This document shows, piece after piece, positions 1 to 7,810 of a stretch of 64,000 nucleotides of DNA; position 1 is the first letter of the stretch; every line of letters begins with the position of its first letter. Origin of the DNA: G965205725 sp965205725 (lineage in GTDB: Bacteria; Pseudomonadota; Gammaproteobacteria; Pseudomonadales; Halieaceae); assembly GCA_965205725.1 (NCBI GenBank), contig OZ242189.1:3100001-3164000 (forward strand), given 5' to 3'. The translations under genes were made by a program, and so were the position numbers. The notes beneath the pieces are model-generated. The model did not search any database and was not told the origin of the DNA. It worked only from the letters and a program-made list of their open reading frames with translations.

Positions 1-2411
1 TTGATGGTTTCTCTGATCGCAGCAAAAATAAATTGAAGTTTGATAACAGTCTGTTTTTTAACGCTGATGAAACGGGCCTGATTGACCTGTTCAAACAGTA
101 TCAATTCACCGTTGAAGAAAGCACCCCTTTGGATATAGAGGTCGCCCTTGACCCCGAGTTACTGGGCAAGGTGTTTGAAAACCTGCTGGCCAGCTATAAC
201 CCGGAAACAGGACAACAAGCCCGCAAAGCCACCGGCAGTTTTTACACACCACGAGAAATTGTCAGCTATATGGTTGATGAAAGTCTGAAACAATACTTTA
301 AACAAAACACGGGTTTGGATGAAAGCGAAATAAATAACCTGTTTATCGAAAAAGAAAGCAGGTTGGATGACGAACGAATAAAAACCATTATTCATGCCAT
401 TGATAATCTGAAAATTCTTGATCCGGCGGTGGGTAGCGGTGCCTATCCGATGGGGATATTACAAAGACTGGTGTTTATCCTGGAAAAAATTGATCCGGAA
501 AACACCCACTTCAAACAGCAACAAATAAACAAGGCTGAACAAATTCAAGATGAAGCCAGCCGCGATAGCGCCATCGCGGCGATAGAACAGGTTTTTTCAC
601 GACAAAACCAACATAACGCTTACGGCAAAAAACTCTATTTAATTGAGAATTGCATTTACGGCGTAGACATTCAATCGGTCGCCATCCAGATATGCAAACT
701 ACGATTTTTTATCAGCCTGACCATTGAGCAAAACCCAAATCCGGACAAAAACGATAATTACGGCATCAAAGCCCTGCCCAATCTGGAAACCCGGTTTATT
801 GTCGCTAATAGTCTGCTGCCTTTGGGTGAAATGCCAGGGCAAAGGGATCCAGGGGATATCCTGGATTTATTTGACCAAGAAATAGAAAAACTGCAAAACC
901 AATTAGCCGAAGTCAGGCATGGGCATTTTAGCGCCAAAACGCTAAAAACCAAACGCAAGTATCGAAGACAGGACAAAGCCTTGCGCCAGACAATGCTGGA
1001 AGGACTATCCAAAAACGGCATCACTCCGGGCGTAGAAGCGAGTATGCAAAAAATCGTCCATTGGGATTTATACAATCAAAATTCAGTGGCCGACTGGTTT
1101 AACCCCGAATGGCAATTTGGCGTTAAAAATGGCTTTGATATTGTTATTGGTAACCCGCCCTATATTCAATTGCAAAAAGACGGCGGGCGCTTGGGAAGCC
1201 TTTATCAGAATTGCAATTTCAAGACCTTTGCCAAATCGGGAGACATCTATCAACTGTTCTATGAACGGGGTATGCAATTGCTAACCGATGCGCAGGGCAT
1301 ACTGGCGTTTATTACCTCCAACAGTTGGATGCGTGCCCAATACGGTAAAAAGCTGCGTGGCTTTTTAAGCGCGGAGCACAGCCCCCTGCGCCTGATAGAC
1401 ATGGGCAAAAATGCCTTTGAGGCGATTGTGGATACCAATATATTACTGGCCAGCACAGGCAGGGCGGAACAAGAATTCAAGGCGGTTGACATGGATTCTC
1501 TTGCCGAAAAACAGTTTCCGCCTGCCGAGCACTACTGGTCGGAAATCGAGCCCGCTGATGATGTGGCCTGGAGCATATTGTCGCCGCTTGAGAAAAAGAT
1601 AAAGTCCAGGATTGAACAGTTGGGCACCCCATTAAAAGACTGGGATATTCGTATTTATCGTGGAGTATTAACAGGCTTGAACGACGCCTTTATTATTGAT
1701 ACCGCTAAAAGGGATGAGTTGCTTGCCGCCGACCCAAAATCCGCCGAGATTATTAAACCCATTTTACGCGGCAGGGATGTAGGGCGATATGGGTATAAGT
1801 GGGCGGGGAAGTGGGTTATTGCTACTTTTCCGGCATTAAAAATTGATATTGATCATTATCTAGCCATTAAGAACCACTTATTAAGTTTTGGGAAAGACCG
1901 ATTGGAGCAAGCAGGAAAGGCATTATCCGATGGCACAAAATCAAGAAAGAAAACAGGCAACAAATGGTTTGAAACCCAGGACCAAATCGGTTACCACACA
2001 GAATTTGAAAAAGAAAAATTGATTTGGATGCACATGTCAGGTGATTCAAGGTTCTCATATAGTAACGGAGAACTATATTGTAATAATAAATGTTTCATCG
2101 TCACTGGAGGTCAATTGAAATATCTTGGAGCCCTGCTGAACTCTAAATTAGTTTCATGGCTTATGAAGGTTGTAGGGGTACCAACTGGGATGGGGCTAAT
2201 TCAATGGGACAAATTTACTGTCGAAACAATACCGTGCGTCCGATTGTCTCAACCTGAGCAACAGCCCTTTATGGATATAGTCGATCAAATCCTCACCGCC
2301 AAACAACAAGGCAAAGACACCACCGCGCTGGAAGCGGAAATTGATAAGAGGGTCTATCAGCTCTACCACCTCACCGATGATGAAATCAAAATCATTGAGG
2401 GCGCAAAATGA
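1..2411 (+). CDS. Eco57I-type DNA methyltransferase / type IIG restriction-modification protein, 5'-truncated by window edge
   Basis: Probable N6-adenine DNA methylase, possibly with fused restriction activity (type IIG or BREX/PglX-like relatives). The frame is open from base 3, reading DGFSDRSKNK before the first possible start (TTG at 33), so the true N-terminus lies outside the window. Counting from 33, SAM-binding motif I (DPAVGSGA) is near residue 130 and the catalytic NPPY motif near 374. A TaqI-like specificity region follows, with a KFTVETIP stretch near residue 730. The Eco57I family is often more than 1000 residues, so a substantial N-terminal part, where a nuclease domain would sit, is unseen. 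It overlaps the next gene by ATGA, implying co-transcription and translational coupling. Base composition is AT-rich compared with the core genes. Family is firm; whether it also cuts DNA is unknown. Confidence 0.85.
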   Translation, partial: DGFSDRSKNKLKFDNSLFFNADETGLIDLFKQYQFTVEESTPLDIEVALDPELLGKVFENLLASYNPETGQQARKATGSFYTPREIVSYMVDESLKQYFKQNTGLDESEINNLFIEKESRLDDERIKTIIHAIDNLKILDPAVGSGAYPMGILQRLVFILEKIDPENTHFKQQQINKAEQIQDEASRDSAIAAIEQVFSRQNQHNAYGKKLYLIENCIYGVDIQSVAIQICKLRFFISLTIEQNPNPDKNDNYGIKALPNLETRFIVANSLLPLGEMPGQRDPGDILDLFDQEIEKLQNQLAEVRHGHFSAKTLKTKRKYRRQDKALRQTMLEGLSKNGITPGVEASMQKIVHWDLYNQNSVADWFNPEWQFGVKNGFDIVIGNPPYIQLQKDGGRLGSLYQNCNFKTFAKSGDIYQLFYERGMQLLTDAQGILAFITSNSWMRAQYGKKLRGFLSAEHSPLRLIDMGKNAFEAIVDTNILLASTGRAEQEFKAVDMDSLAEKQFPPAEHYWSEIEPADDVAWSILSPLEKKIKSRIEQLGTPLKDWDIRIYRGVLTGLNDAFIIDTAKRDELLAADPKSAEIIKPILRGRDVGRYGYKWAGKWVIATFPALKIDIDHYLAIKNHLLSFGKDRLEQAGKALSDGTKSRKKTGNKWFETQDQIGYHTEFEKEKLIWMHMSGDSRFSYSNGELYCNNKCFIVTGGQLKYLGALLNSKLVSWLMKVVGVPTGMGLIQWDKFTVETIPCVRLSQPEQQPFMDIVDQILTAKQQGKDTTALEAEIDKRVYQLYHLTDDEIKIIEGAK

Positions 2412-3511
2412 GTGAAAAATTTTACAATACACAAAGCGATATAACTGCAGCTAAAATCAAAATCTATAAGGAATATATTACTGGCTATTTACCCAAAATA
2501 TTACAAACCTTTGACCGTTGTTTGATTGCTGATTTATTTTGTGGCACAGGTAAAAATGACGATAAAGACGGCAGTGCATTAACACTAATTCAGCAAGCAG
2601 AATATATTCTCACAAGCCCTTTATTGAAAGAAAACCCATCAAAAATCGAGATTTTATTTAATGACACAGATAAAAATAATATTGAAAACCTAATCTTGCA
2701 TTTAGAAGATTTTTCTCATCCATGTATCACGATACATCCTCCAACAAATAGTAATTTTACAGAGGCTATTGATGAAATTTTAGAAACAATAAGTGCCGAA
2801 ATTCCAAAGTTCTTTTTTCTTGATCCTTTTACATATTCTGATGTGAGTTTGGATAATTTGGCCAATCTAATGAGATTAAGTAATACAGAAGTATTTCTGT
2901 TTGTACCCGTGTTTCATAGTTATAGGTTTGCAAATCAAACAAGTTACCCAAAGGGACATAAAACAAGAATATTTGTTGAAGAGTTTACAACCAAGGGGAT
3001 GATGAATTATCAAAATATTGATGATTTCATGCAATCAATCAACCAAAAAATTAAACAAGCATTGCGTTTAGATTATGTGCGTCCTGTTTTACTTGATGAT
3101 GGAAGATGTAAAAATGCAATTTTCCTTTTAACCAAACATCGAGTAGGAATGCTACTAATGAATAAAATTGCATTTAGACACTCAAAAGATGGCACAAGAA
3201 TAAATATCAAACAACAACAATCAAAACAAATTGAGTTGCTTGGCACATCGGGAACTATGTCATTTAATGTTTTTTCTGAAAAATTGGAACAAAAACTAAA
3301 AAATGGAGAAATGACTAATAGGCAAATAGTTGATTTTACTATTGCAGAAGGATTTTTACCCAAACACGTAAAAGCAGTTTTAACTTCTCTTAATGGTGAA
3401 AATAAAATCGTGGTTTATGATGAACATCATATTGACATTACGAATAAAAAAGGCAAATGGAATATAGCTGAAAAGATTAACCAAGATATAACTTTTCATT
3501 ATGTCAACTAA
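2408..3511 (+). CDS. tcmP: Three-Cys-motif partner protein (TcmP family)
   Basis: A 367-residue protein of the TcmP family, named for its habitual neighbour, the three-Cys-motif (DUF5131/Gp37-Gp68) protein, which indeed follows here. Visible features are a Rossmann/methyltransferase-like glycine loop (LIADLFCGTGKND, about residue 38-50), a second strand ending in FFFLDPFTYSD (about 137-147), and a C-terminal part that looks like a winged helix (MTNRQIVDFTIAEGFLPKHV). The biochemical role is not established. The DLFCGTG loop suggests nucleotide or SAM binding. It starts within the stop of the methylase gene (ATGA) and overlaps the following gene by 11 bases, so the three genes form one operon. 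Low GC and its neighbours suggest horizontal transfer and a defence or nucleic-acid-modification role, which is inference. Confidence 0.8.
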   Translation: MSEKFYNTQSDITAAKIKIYKEYITGYLPKILQTFDRCLIADLFCGTGKNDDKDGSALTLIQQAEYILTSPLLKENPSKIEILFNDTDKNNIENLILHLEDFSHPCITIHPPTNSNFTEAIDEILETISAEIPKFFFLDPFTYSDVSLDNLANLMRLSNTEVFLFVPVFHSYRFANQTSYPKGHKTRIFVEEFTTKGMMNYQNIDDFMQSINQKIKQALRLDYVRPVLLDDGRCKNAIFLLTKHRVGMLLMNKIAFRHSKDGTRINIKQQQSKQIELLGTSGTMSFNVFSEKLEQKLKNGEMTNRQIVDFTIAEGFLPKHVKAVLTSLNGENKIVVYDEHHIDITNKKGKWNIAEKINQDITFHYVN

Positions 3512-4244
3512 AACCCAAATAGAATGGACAGAGCAAACCTGGAACCCAACCACTGGTTGCACCAAGGTCTCTGCCGGGTGCAAAAATTGTTACGCCGAAG
3601 TAATGGCTAAGCGACTAAAGGCAATGGGGGCAAATGGCTATCAAAATGGCTTTGCACTGAGTTTGTTGCCAGAGCGGTTAATCCAACCAATTAAGCGTAA
3701 AAAACCAACGACTTATTTTGTTAATTCAATGAGTGATTTGTTTCACGAAAAGGTACCTTTTGCATTTATTGATGAAGTGTTTGATGTGATCAAGCAAACG
3801 CCACAGCATCGTTATCAAATACTGACCAAGCGAGAAAATCGACTTTTGGAGTATTTTAAAAATAGAAATGCGCCTGATAATGTATGGCTTGGCGTTAGCG
3901 TGGAGAATATCAAATCTGGATTGCCCCGCATAAATATTTTAAAAAAAATACCAGCCAAAATCCGATTTTTATCTATTGAGCCACTATTAGAAGATTTGGG
4001 TAAGATTGATTTTTCCGGTATTCACTGGGTTATTGTTGGCGGTGAAAGTGGTAATAAGGCCAGAAAAATGAAAAAAGCATGGGCTGAAAATATCCAAAAA
4101 CAATGTGAGGAGCAAAATATTGTTTTCTTTTTTAAACAATGGGGTACTTGGGGGTCTGATGAAAAGAAACGCAATAAGCATAAAAATGGAAAATTACTTA
4201 ACAATAAAATTTACCAGAATTATCCAAATCCAAAAACAGACTAA
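3501..4244 (+). CDS. Three-Cys-motif protein, DUF5131 (phage Gp37/Gp68 family)
   Basis: A 247-residue protein with the family hallmark at its N-terminus: IEWTEQTWNPTTGCTKVSAG followed by CKNCYAE, giving cysteines spaced C-x6-C-x2-C near residues 20-30. That cluster resembles an iron-sulphur ligand set, and the family is considered radical-SAM-like. Other conserved pieces are FVNSMSDLFH, QILTKR, NVWLGVSVEN, RFLSIEPLLE, VIVGGESG and FFFKQWG. Homologues occur in phages and in bacterial islands, usually paired with TcmP, as here. Substrate and reaction are unknown. It is the last intact gene of the methylase-TcmP operon and overlaps tcmP by 11 bases. The C-terminus is lysine/asparagine-rich. Confidence 0.85.
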   Translation: MSTKTQIEWTEQTWNPTTGCTKVSAGCKNCYAEVMAKRLKAMGANGYQNGFALSLLPERLIQPIKRKKPTTYFVNSMSDLFHEKVPFAFIDEVFDVIKQTPQHRYQILTKRENRLLEYFKNRNAPDNVWLGVSVENIKSGLPRINILKKIPAKIRFLSIEPLLEDLGKIDFSGIHWVIVGGESGNKARKMKKAWAENIQKQCEEQNIVFFFKQWGTWGSDEKKRNKHKNGKLLNNKIYQNYPNPKTD

Positions 4245-4260
4245 AAGTTTTGAAATAACC

Positions 4261-4476
4261 ATGCACATCCACGAATGCCAAACATTTGCGAATTGAAGCC
4301 AGTAATCGTTTGGCGATGGCAAAAATGTTTGAAAAATACAACAAAATAGGGGCGACCAGCACTATCAGGGCTTTATGCCTAAAATAATTGATAGCATTGC
4401 TTATTCAATGTACAAAGATCAAAAAGAATCGACAATACAAATCGTTGAAGAATTAAAATCAACATTCAAAAAATAA
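4261..4476 (+). pseudogene. Broken small gene after the DUF5131 gene
   Basis: Downstream of the DUF5131 gene two reading frames look like halves of one decayed gene. The first reads AKHLRIEASNRLAMAKMFEK. About 4345 the sense moves to another frame reading RGDQHYQGFMPKIIDSIAYS and ending ELKSTFKK at the TAA at 4474. Joining them needs one frameshift inside an A-rich run (about 4335-4350). No family recognised; it could be a third member of the preceding operon that has been lost. Confidence 0.35.
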
Positions 4477-4508
4477 ACCACAGTGGATTCAATAAACAAA
4501 CTACCATC

Positions 4509-4592
4509 GACACCACCGCGCTGGAAGCAAAAATTGATAAGATGGTCTATCAGCCCTACAACCTCACCGCTGATGAAATCAAAATTATTGAA
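4509..4592 (+). pseudogene. Fragment of the 3' end of an Eco57I-type methylase gene
   Basis: These 84 bases align without gaps to 2315-2398, the last codons of the methylase gene at the left of the window. The fragment reads DTTALEAKIDKMVYQPYNLT against DTTALEAEIDKRVYQLYHLT in the intact gene. Nothing of the rest of a methylase precedes it, so it is a remnant of another methylase copy or of a duplication or deletion of this island. Confidence 0.75.
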
Positions 4593-4598
4593 ATCAAG

Positions 4599-4708
4599 GT
4601 CACTCCTGCACACAGAAAACAACGTCACTCCCGAAAAACACCGTCACCCCCGAAAAATACGCCACTTCCGAAAAAAAAATCGTCATTCCCGCGCAGGCGG
4701 GAATCCAG
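4599..4708 (+). repeat. Left flank of the GIY-YIG element: degenerate half-repeats ending in a palindromic unit
   Basis: A series of decayed units (GTCACTCC, CGTCACTCCCG, CGTCACCCCCG, CGCCACTTCCG) spaced about 18-23 bases precedes one full palindromic unit at 4681-4708, whose stem is ATTCCCGC with GCGGGAAT around a short GCAG loop. That 28-base unit is the exact reverse complement of 5014-5041 on the far side of the GIY-YIG gene. The stem is of the dispersed CGTCATTCCCGC type common in gammaproteobacterial intergenic repeats. Confidence 0.85.
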
Positions 4709-4719
4709 CGAATAACACC

Positions 4720-5013
4720 ATGAGCCACAAACAACCTGCTGTTTATATTTTGGCAAGTCAACCTAATGGTACGTTATACACTGGCGTTACTTCTGATTTA
4801 ATCAAACGAGTCTGGGAACATAAAAATCATTTGGTCAAAGGATTTAGTCAAAAATATAACGTAGACCTTTTGGTCTATTTCGAATTGCATGCAGATATGT
4901 ATGTTGCAATTACGCGTGAAAAGCAAATCAAGAAATGGAAGCGGGCATGGAAGCTGAGGTTAATTGAAGATAAGAATCCACATTGGAGGGATTTATATAC
5001 AGATTTGGTTTGA
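4720..5013 (+). CDS. Single-domain GIY-YIG endonuclease family protein
   Basis: A 97-residue protein consisting of one GIY-YIG nuclease domain (the UvrC N-terminal/YhbQ superfamily). The signature reads VYILASQPNGTLYTGVTSDL near residues 8-27. It is followed by the helix with the catalytic arginine (IKRVWEH) and the metal-binding glutamate region (REKQIKKWKRAWKLRLIE). ATG at 4720 is chosen because it sits 12 bases after the left repeat and matches the family start (M-x5-VYIL); the longer open frame to 4483 translates repeat DNA. The stop codon at 5011-5013 directly abuts the right repeat. The gene thus fills the space between two perfect inverted 28-base repeats. The domain assignment is firm; a role in moving or maintaining the repeats is inference. 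Confidence 0.9.
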   Translation: MSHKQPAVYILASQPNGTLYTGVTSDLIKRVWEHKNHLVKGFSQKYNVDLLVYFELHADMYVAITREKQIKKWKRAWKLRLIEDKNPHWRDLYTDLV

Positions 5014-5143
5014 CTGGATTCCCGCCTGCGCGGGAATGACGGATGGGGGGCGGGAATGACGGATAGGAGAAGCGGGAATGACGGATGGAGGGCGGGAATG
5101 ACGGATGGGGCGGGAATGACGAATAGGAGAAGCGGGAATGACG
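5014..5143 (-). repeat. Right flank of the GIY-YIG element: palindromic unit plus tandem half-repeats
   Basis: Starting one base after the GIY-YIG stop codon is a 28-base palindromic unit (5014-5041), the exact reverse complement of 4681-4708. Five more half-units follow outward, each carrying GCGGGAATGACG and spaced 18-22 bases, the last ending near 5143. Spacers alternate between GGATGGGG-like and GATAGGAGAA-like types. The long reading frames across this stretch on the minus strand (proline/serine/arginine repeats) are repeat translations, not genes. Confidence 0.88.
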
Positions 5144-5251
5144 TTCCGGGAGGTCTTGGCGCCCACCGAGGCGGCCTGGATTCCCCGCAATCACCTGGGC
5201 CGGGGCGTTAGCCCCTCACCCCCACCGCCAATTTCCCTGCGCACATACCCG

Positions 5252-6595
5252 CTAACGCCGCTGCGCTGATATCCCCGCCTTCGGGGTGCGGGTTTTCCCC
5301 CGCGTTTTAATGGCAGACAGTTGCCGTTCTATATAGCCTTGTATTTCGCGGCTGAGACCAGCGGGTAATGGGGATGACTTTGCAAGCTCTGCCCAGCGCG
5401 AAACTGAACCCGCCACTTCGGCAATAATTGCCCTGGCTTGGGCAACGGAGATAGAACCAGCCTCTGCAACCACCAGCAAATCGGTCTCCTCAATGTCTGT
5501 GCCTTTGCCGTTGATCGTCGTGCTGTGCTGCCCGGCGATGCCGGCGTTGAACGTTAGATCATACGCTGGCGAGTTAACCCACTCCCTCTGCTGATTAAAA
5601 ACATAAGAGAAGTTCTTCGTATGGTCATCGCGGTTGCCGCAGAGCACATTGAAAACGAGCCGCTTGAAGAGTTGAATTTTTTCAGCGTATGAGCGGGTAA
5701 GACTGGCTGTGAGCTTCATCAGCTCGACGTACTCGAAATCCGGGTAGCGAAAGTCCGCATGCACCAAACTGGCGACTGTATGAACATGTACGCGCCGATT
5801 CCCTTCGAGCCGATCAAAGCGTTGGGTCATAAAGTAGGCACTGCCGTCGCCGTGGGGGCAAAGCTTGCAGGGCATCATCTCGATGCCAGCGTCTTGAGCC
5901 ATCACATGGTACAGGTATTCAATCGTTCCTTCGGCGCGCTGTTCCGCGCTTCTGCCGGTTGCAAACTTGACAATCCAGTGGCTATAGCCGGGTGGCAAGT
6001 CCTCTGCGCCAGTGACCGCATGTATTCCTGCATGTGCTTCTTCATTCATTCCTGCATGTGCTTCTTCATGCGGCAGCCCGACCAGAATCTTGGGCCTTGC
6101 GCCCCCGGAAGGGGTTCCGTGGACGATATGATGTTCGACCACCTCATCCAGTGATCCCTCAAAAATAGCGGTCGCCTCAGCCCCCACTTTTGGCAGGCTG
6201 AGGGGTTCAAGGGCCGCAGTTTGGTGGGCAACCCCCTCATCCGGTTCGTAAGAGAGCGCTCCCATGGCTCTATTCCCAATAAATGCGAGTCTGTCTATGG
6301 GTGAGAGTGATCGAGGGTCTCGCCCGGTCGCCCGTACCGCTCGGTCCATTAACAGAAGCCCCCAGCCGTCTGGTAGGGAATCATTGAATACGCCATGTAA
6401 GCCCTTAAACGGGGTGGCGCTGGACTCCTGAAGACCTGGCTCCCAACGCAGATTGGGTGGTGAAAGATTGACGCCGCTTTCAAGGAAAGAGCCATCGTAT
6501 TCAAAGTAACAGCGGCCATCCTGGTAAGCCAGTCGGCCAGCCCGCACGGGTGGCTGCCCGTGCAAACCGTGAAAATACACGGACAGAACCTTCAC
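5252..6595 (-). CDS. hipA: HipA-family type II toxin (serine/threonine kinase)
   Basis: A 447-residue HipA-like kinase, the toxin half of a hipBA pair. HipA kinases phosphorylate translation targets such as glutamyl-tRNA synthetase and induce dormancy; the target here is unknown. Motifs: N-terminal couple_hipA part with FNDSLPDGWG, LAFIGNRAMGALSY, the glycine-rich loop near GTPSGGARPKILVG, ATP-binding lysine in HWIVKFA, catalytic loop GNRDDHTKNFS, and the metal-binding YDLTFNAG. Between the glycine-rich region and the ATP lysine lies an eight-residue duplication (EEAHAGMN then EEAHAGIH) from a 24-base tandem repeat at 6025-6072. The start overlaps the end of hipB by four bases. Kinase motifs are complete, so the toxin is probably active. 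Confidence 0.88.
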   Translation of the reverse strand: MKVLSVYFHGLHGQPPVRAGRLAYQDGRCYFEYDGSFLESGVNLSPPNLRWEPGLQESSATPFKGLHGVFNDSLPDGWGLLLMDRAVRATGRDPRSLSPIDRLAFIGNRAMGALSYEPDEGVAHQTAALEPLSLPKVGAEATAIFEGSLDEVVEHHIVHGTPSGGARPKILVGLPHEEAHAGMNEEAHAGIHAVTGAEDLPPGYSHWIVKFATGRSAEQRAEGTIEYLYHVMAQDAGIEMMPCKLCPHGDGSAYFMTQRFDRLEGNRRVHVHTVASLVHADFRYPDFEYVELMKLTASLTRSYAEKIQLFKRLVFNVLCGNRDDHTKNFSYVFNQQREWVNSPAYDLTFNAGIAGQHSTTINGKGTDIEETDLLVVAEAGSISVAQARAIIAEVAGSVSRWAELAKSSPLPAGLSREIQGYIERQLSAIKTRGKTRTPKAGISAQRR

Positions 6596-6900
6596 CTCGC
6601 CGCCCTGGATTCAGCAATTAATTCGTCCATGGTAGAAGCCTTTGGCGGAGCCAGCGCAGCGTCCATCTGCCCCAGGTCTCCATACACCTCACACAGCATC
6701 AGAAATTGGCGTAGTGAAATCTCACCCGCTGATTCAAAGCGCTTAATCGTCGGGCCGGGAACCCCGCTTCTTTTTGCGGCTTCGTCCCGGCTGTGTTTTC
6801 TGAGCTTTCTGGCACGGCGCAGTGCGGCTGCGAGAGAAAGCTGTACCTCAGATGGGCTATTAATAGATATAATAGTATCTTCTTTACTTTTATATACCAA
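6592..6900 (-). CDS. hipB: HipB-like antitoxin, HTH XRE family
   Basis: A 102-residue helix-turn-helix protein directly upstream of hipA and overlapping it by four bases, the usual antitoxin-toxin order. The HTH spans roughly residues 24-80 (LAAALRRARKLRKHSRDEAA, VPGPTIKRFESAGEIS, LMLCEVYGDLG). HipB binds its own promoter and neutralises HipA. The only in-frame conventional start is TTG at 6900; no ATG or GTG is available before the HTH. That TTG lies between the two arms of an inverted repeat that may be the operator. True start is uncertain. Confidence 0.8.
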   Translation of the reverse strand: MVYKSKEDTIISINSPSEVQLSLAAALRRARKLRKHSRDEAAKRSGVPGPTIKRFESAGEISLRQFLMLCEVYGDLGQMDAALAPPKASTMDELIAESRAAR

Positions 6901-6920
6901 TATTTGGATACTATAATATC
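6866..6920. promoter_or_regulatory. Candidate HipB operator: 14-bp inverted repeat around the hipB start
   Basis: Arms GATATAATAGTATC (6866-6879) and GATACTATAATATC (6907-6920) are reverse complements at 13 of 14 positions, with centres about 41 bases apart. One arm is in the proposed 5' end of hipB, the other just upstream. Autoregulation of hipBA by HipB on paired palindromes is known in E. coli; binding here is inference. Confidence 0.5.
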
Positions 6921-6955
6921 TTTTTTATTTGTCCAGGTCACTCTTTAAATATATT

Positions 6956-7118
6956 GAGCCCTTTGCACGGAAGATGATTTCGCTTTCAGGTGTGGCAAAA
7001 ACCCACGGAATGGGGGAGTTTATGTTTATAAATGAAGGATTGAGAGCATTTTTACCAACCCTGGGCGCTTTCAGGCGGCGGTAGCAGGCAGGTGGAATGG
7101 CTTGCGTGCACAGGTCTC
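6956..7118 (+). mobile_element. MITE-like repeat, copy 1
   Basis: A 163-base non-coding element with imperfect terminal inverted repeats of the type GAGACCTTTGCACGAAAG. It matches 41656-41817 (same orientation) and 12778-12948 (opposite orientation). Shared internal blocks are CGCTTTCAGG, GGGAGTTTATG, ATAAATGA and TTTTACCAACC. This copy is the most diverged (terminus GAGCCCTTTGCACGGAAG). The following stretch, 7119-7362, holds no gene I can support, only a short palindrome (ACTGGCC/GGCCAGT) near 7301. Confidence 0.75.
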
Positions 7119-7362
7119 CTGTTGTTTTTGATGTCCTCCGCGTTTGCTCTGACGCATTGGGGTATCAGCGTTGAATCCTGAATTGTCACCGCTGTTATCT
7201 GCTGTGGCAGCGCCCGCCGAAAATCAATTCAGTTAAAACCGCGCAATCGGTGGCGTTCTATCAACAAGGCTGTCACCCCGGTAAATTTTAAAAATATCGT
7301 GACTGGCCAGGCCAGTTACGGCGCAGATAGTCGCCTGCAAGGCGCCGTTGTCCCAGTGATGC

Positions 7363-7806
7363 CTACCTGCTTCCGCTCGGGTCAGCGCCATCCTCGGGGG
7401 CACCGGTACCAGAAGAGCCCATGAACAATTTACTGCCATCTTCCAGGGTAATGTTGCGCCCATTGGCACTATTGGAGCGGTCCTTCGATTGGTAGCCATC
7501 CACAATAATATAGGTGCCGGGTTTTACCGTATTTTTATTGATACCACGGCGCAGCAGTGTATTGGGTGTACCGCCCTCTACTTTCCAGTTTTCAACTTCG
7601 CCGTTTTCATTGGTGTGCTGAAGGTGAACCCAGGCGTGCGGATTAACCCACTCTACTTGAGTCACTGGTCCCTTTAGCAGTAGTGGTCGATTGGGGTCAA
7701 ACTCGGCGGAGAAAGCATGATGAGCAATCGCCTGCCCGCAAAAACAGGCCATCAGCAAAGCTGTGGCAACAACTGGAATCACTCGTCTGTCACGTGCAAC
7801 TGTCAT
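7363..7806 (-). CDS. DUF6152 family exported protein
   Basis: A 147-residue protein with a signal peptide (RRVIPVVATALLMACFCGQA, cleavage near AIA-HHAFSAEFD). The conserved core HHAFSAEFDPNRPLLLKGPV then WVNPHAWVHL and PNTLLRRGINKNTVKPGTYI is typical of DUF6152 proteins, small secreted proteins of unknown function. The ATG at 7806 is chosen because the signal peptide begins there; the frame extends upstream into the preceding gene. It follows the 357-residue secreted protein by four bases, so the three genes 9752-7363 are one operon. The tail (GSSGTGAPEDGADPSGSR) is low-complexity. Confidence 0.75.
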   Translation of the reverse strand: MTVARDRRVIPVVATALLMACFCGQAIAHHAFSAEFDPNRPLLLKGPVTQVEWVNPHAWVHLQHTNENGEVENWKVEGGTPNTLLRRGINKNTVKPGTYIIVDGYQSKDRSNSANGRNITLEDGSKLFMGSSGTGAPEDGADPSGSR

Positions 7807-7810
7807 TGTA

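Noticed and set aside
4599..5143. Possible CRISPR array
   Set aside because: Units are short palindromic halves with irregular 18-22 bp periods and near-identical spacers, and no cas genes are near.
4928..5194. Proline/serine/arginine-rich reading frames on the minus strand across the repeat array
   Set aside because: They are direct translations of the GCGGGAATGACG half-repeats in two frames, with no start site or family features.
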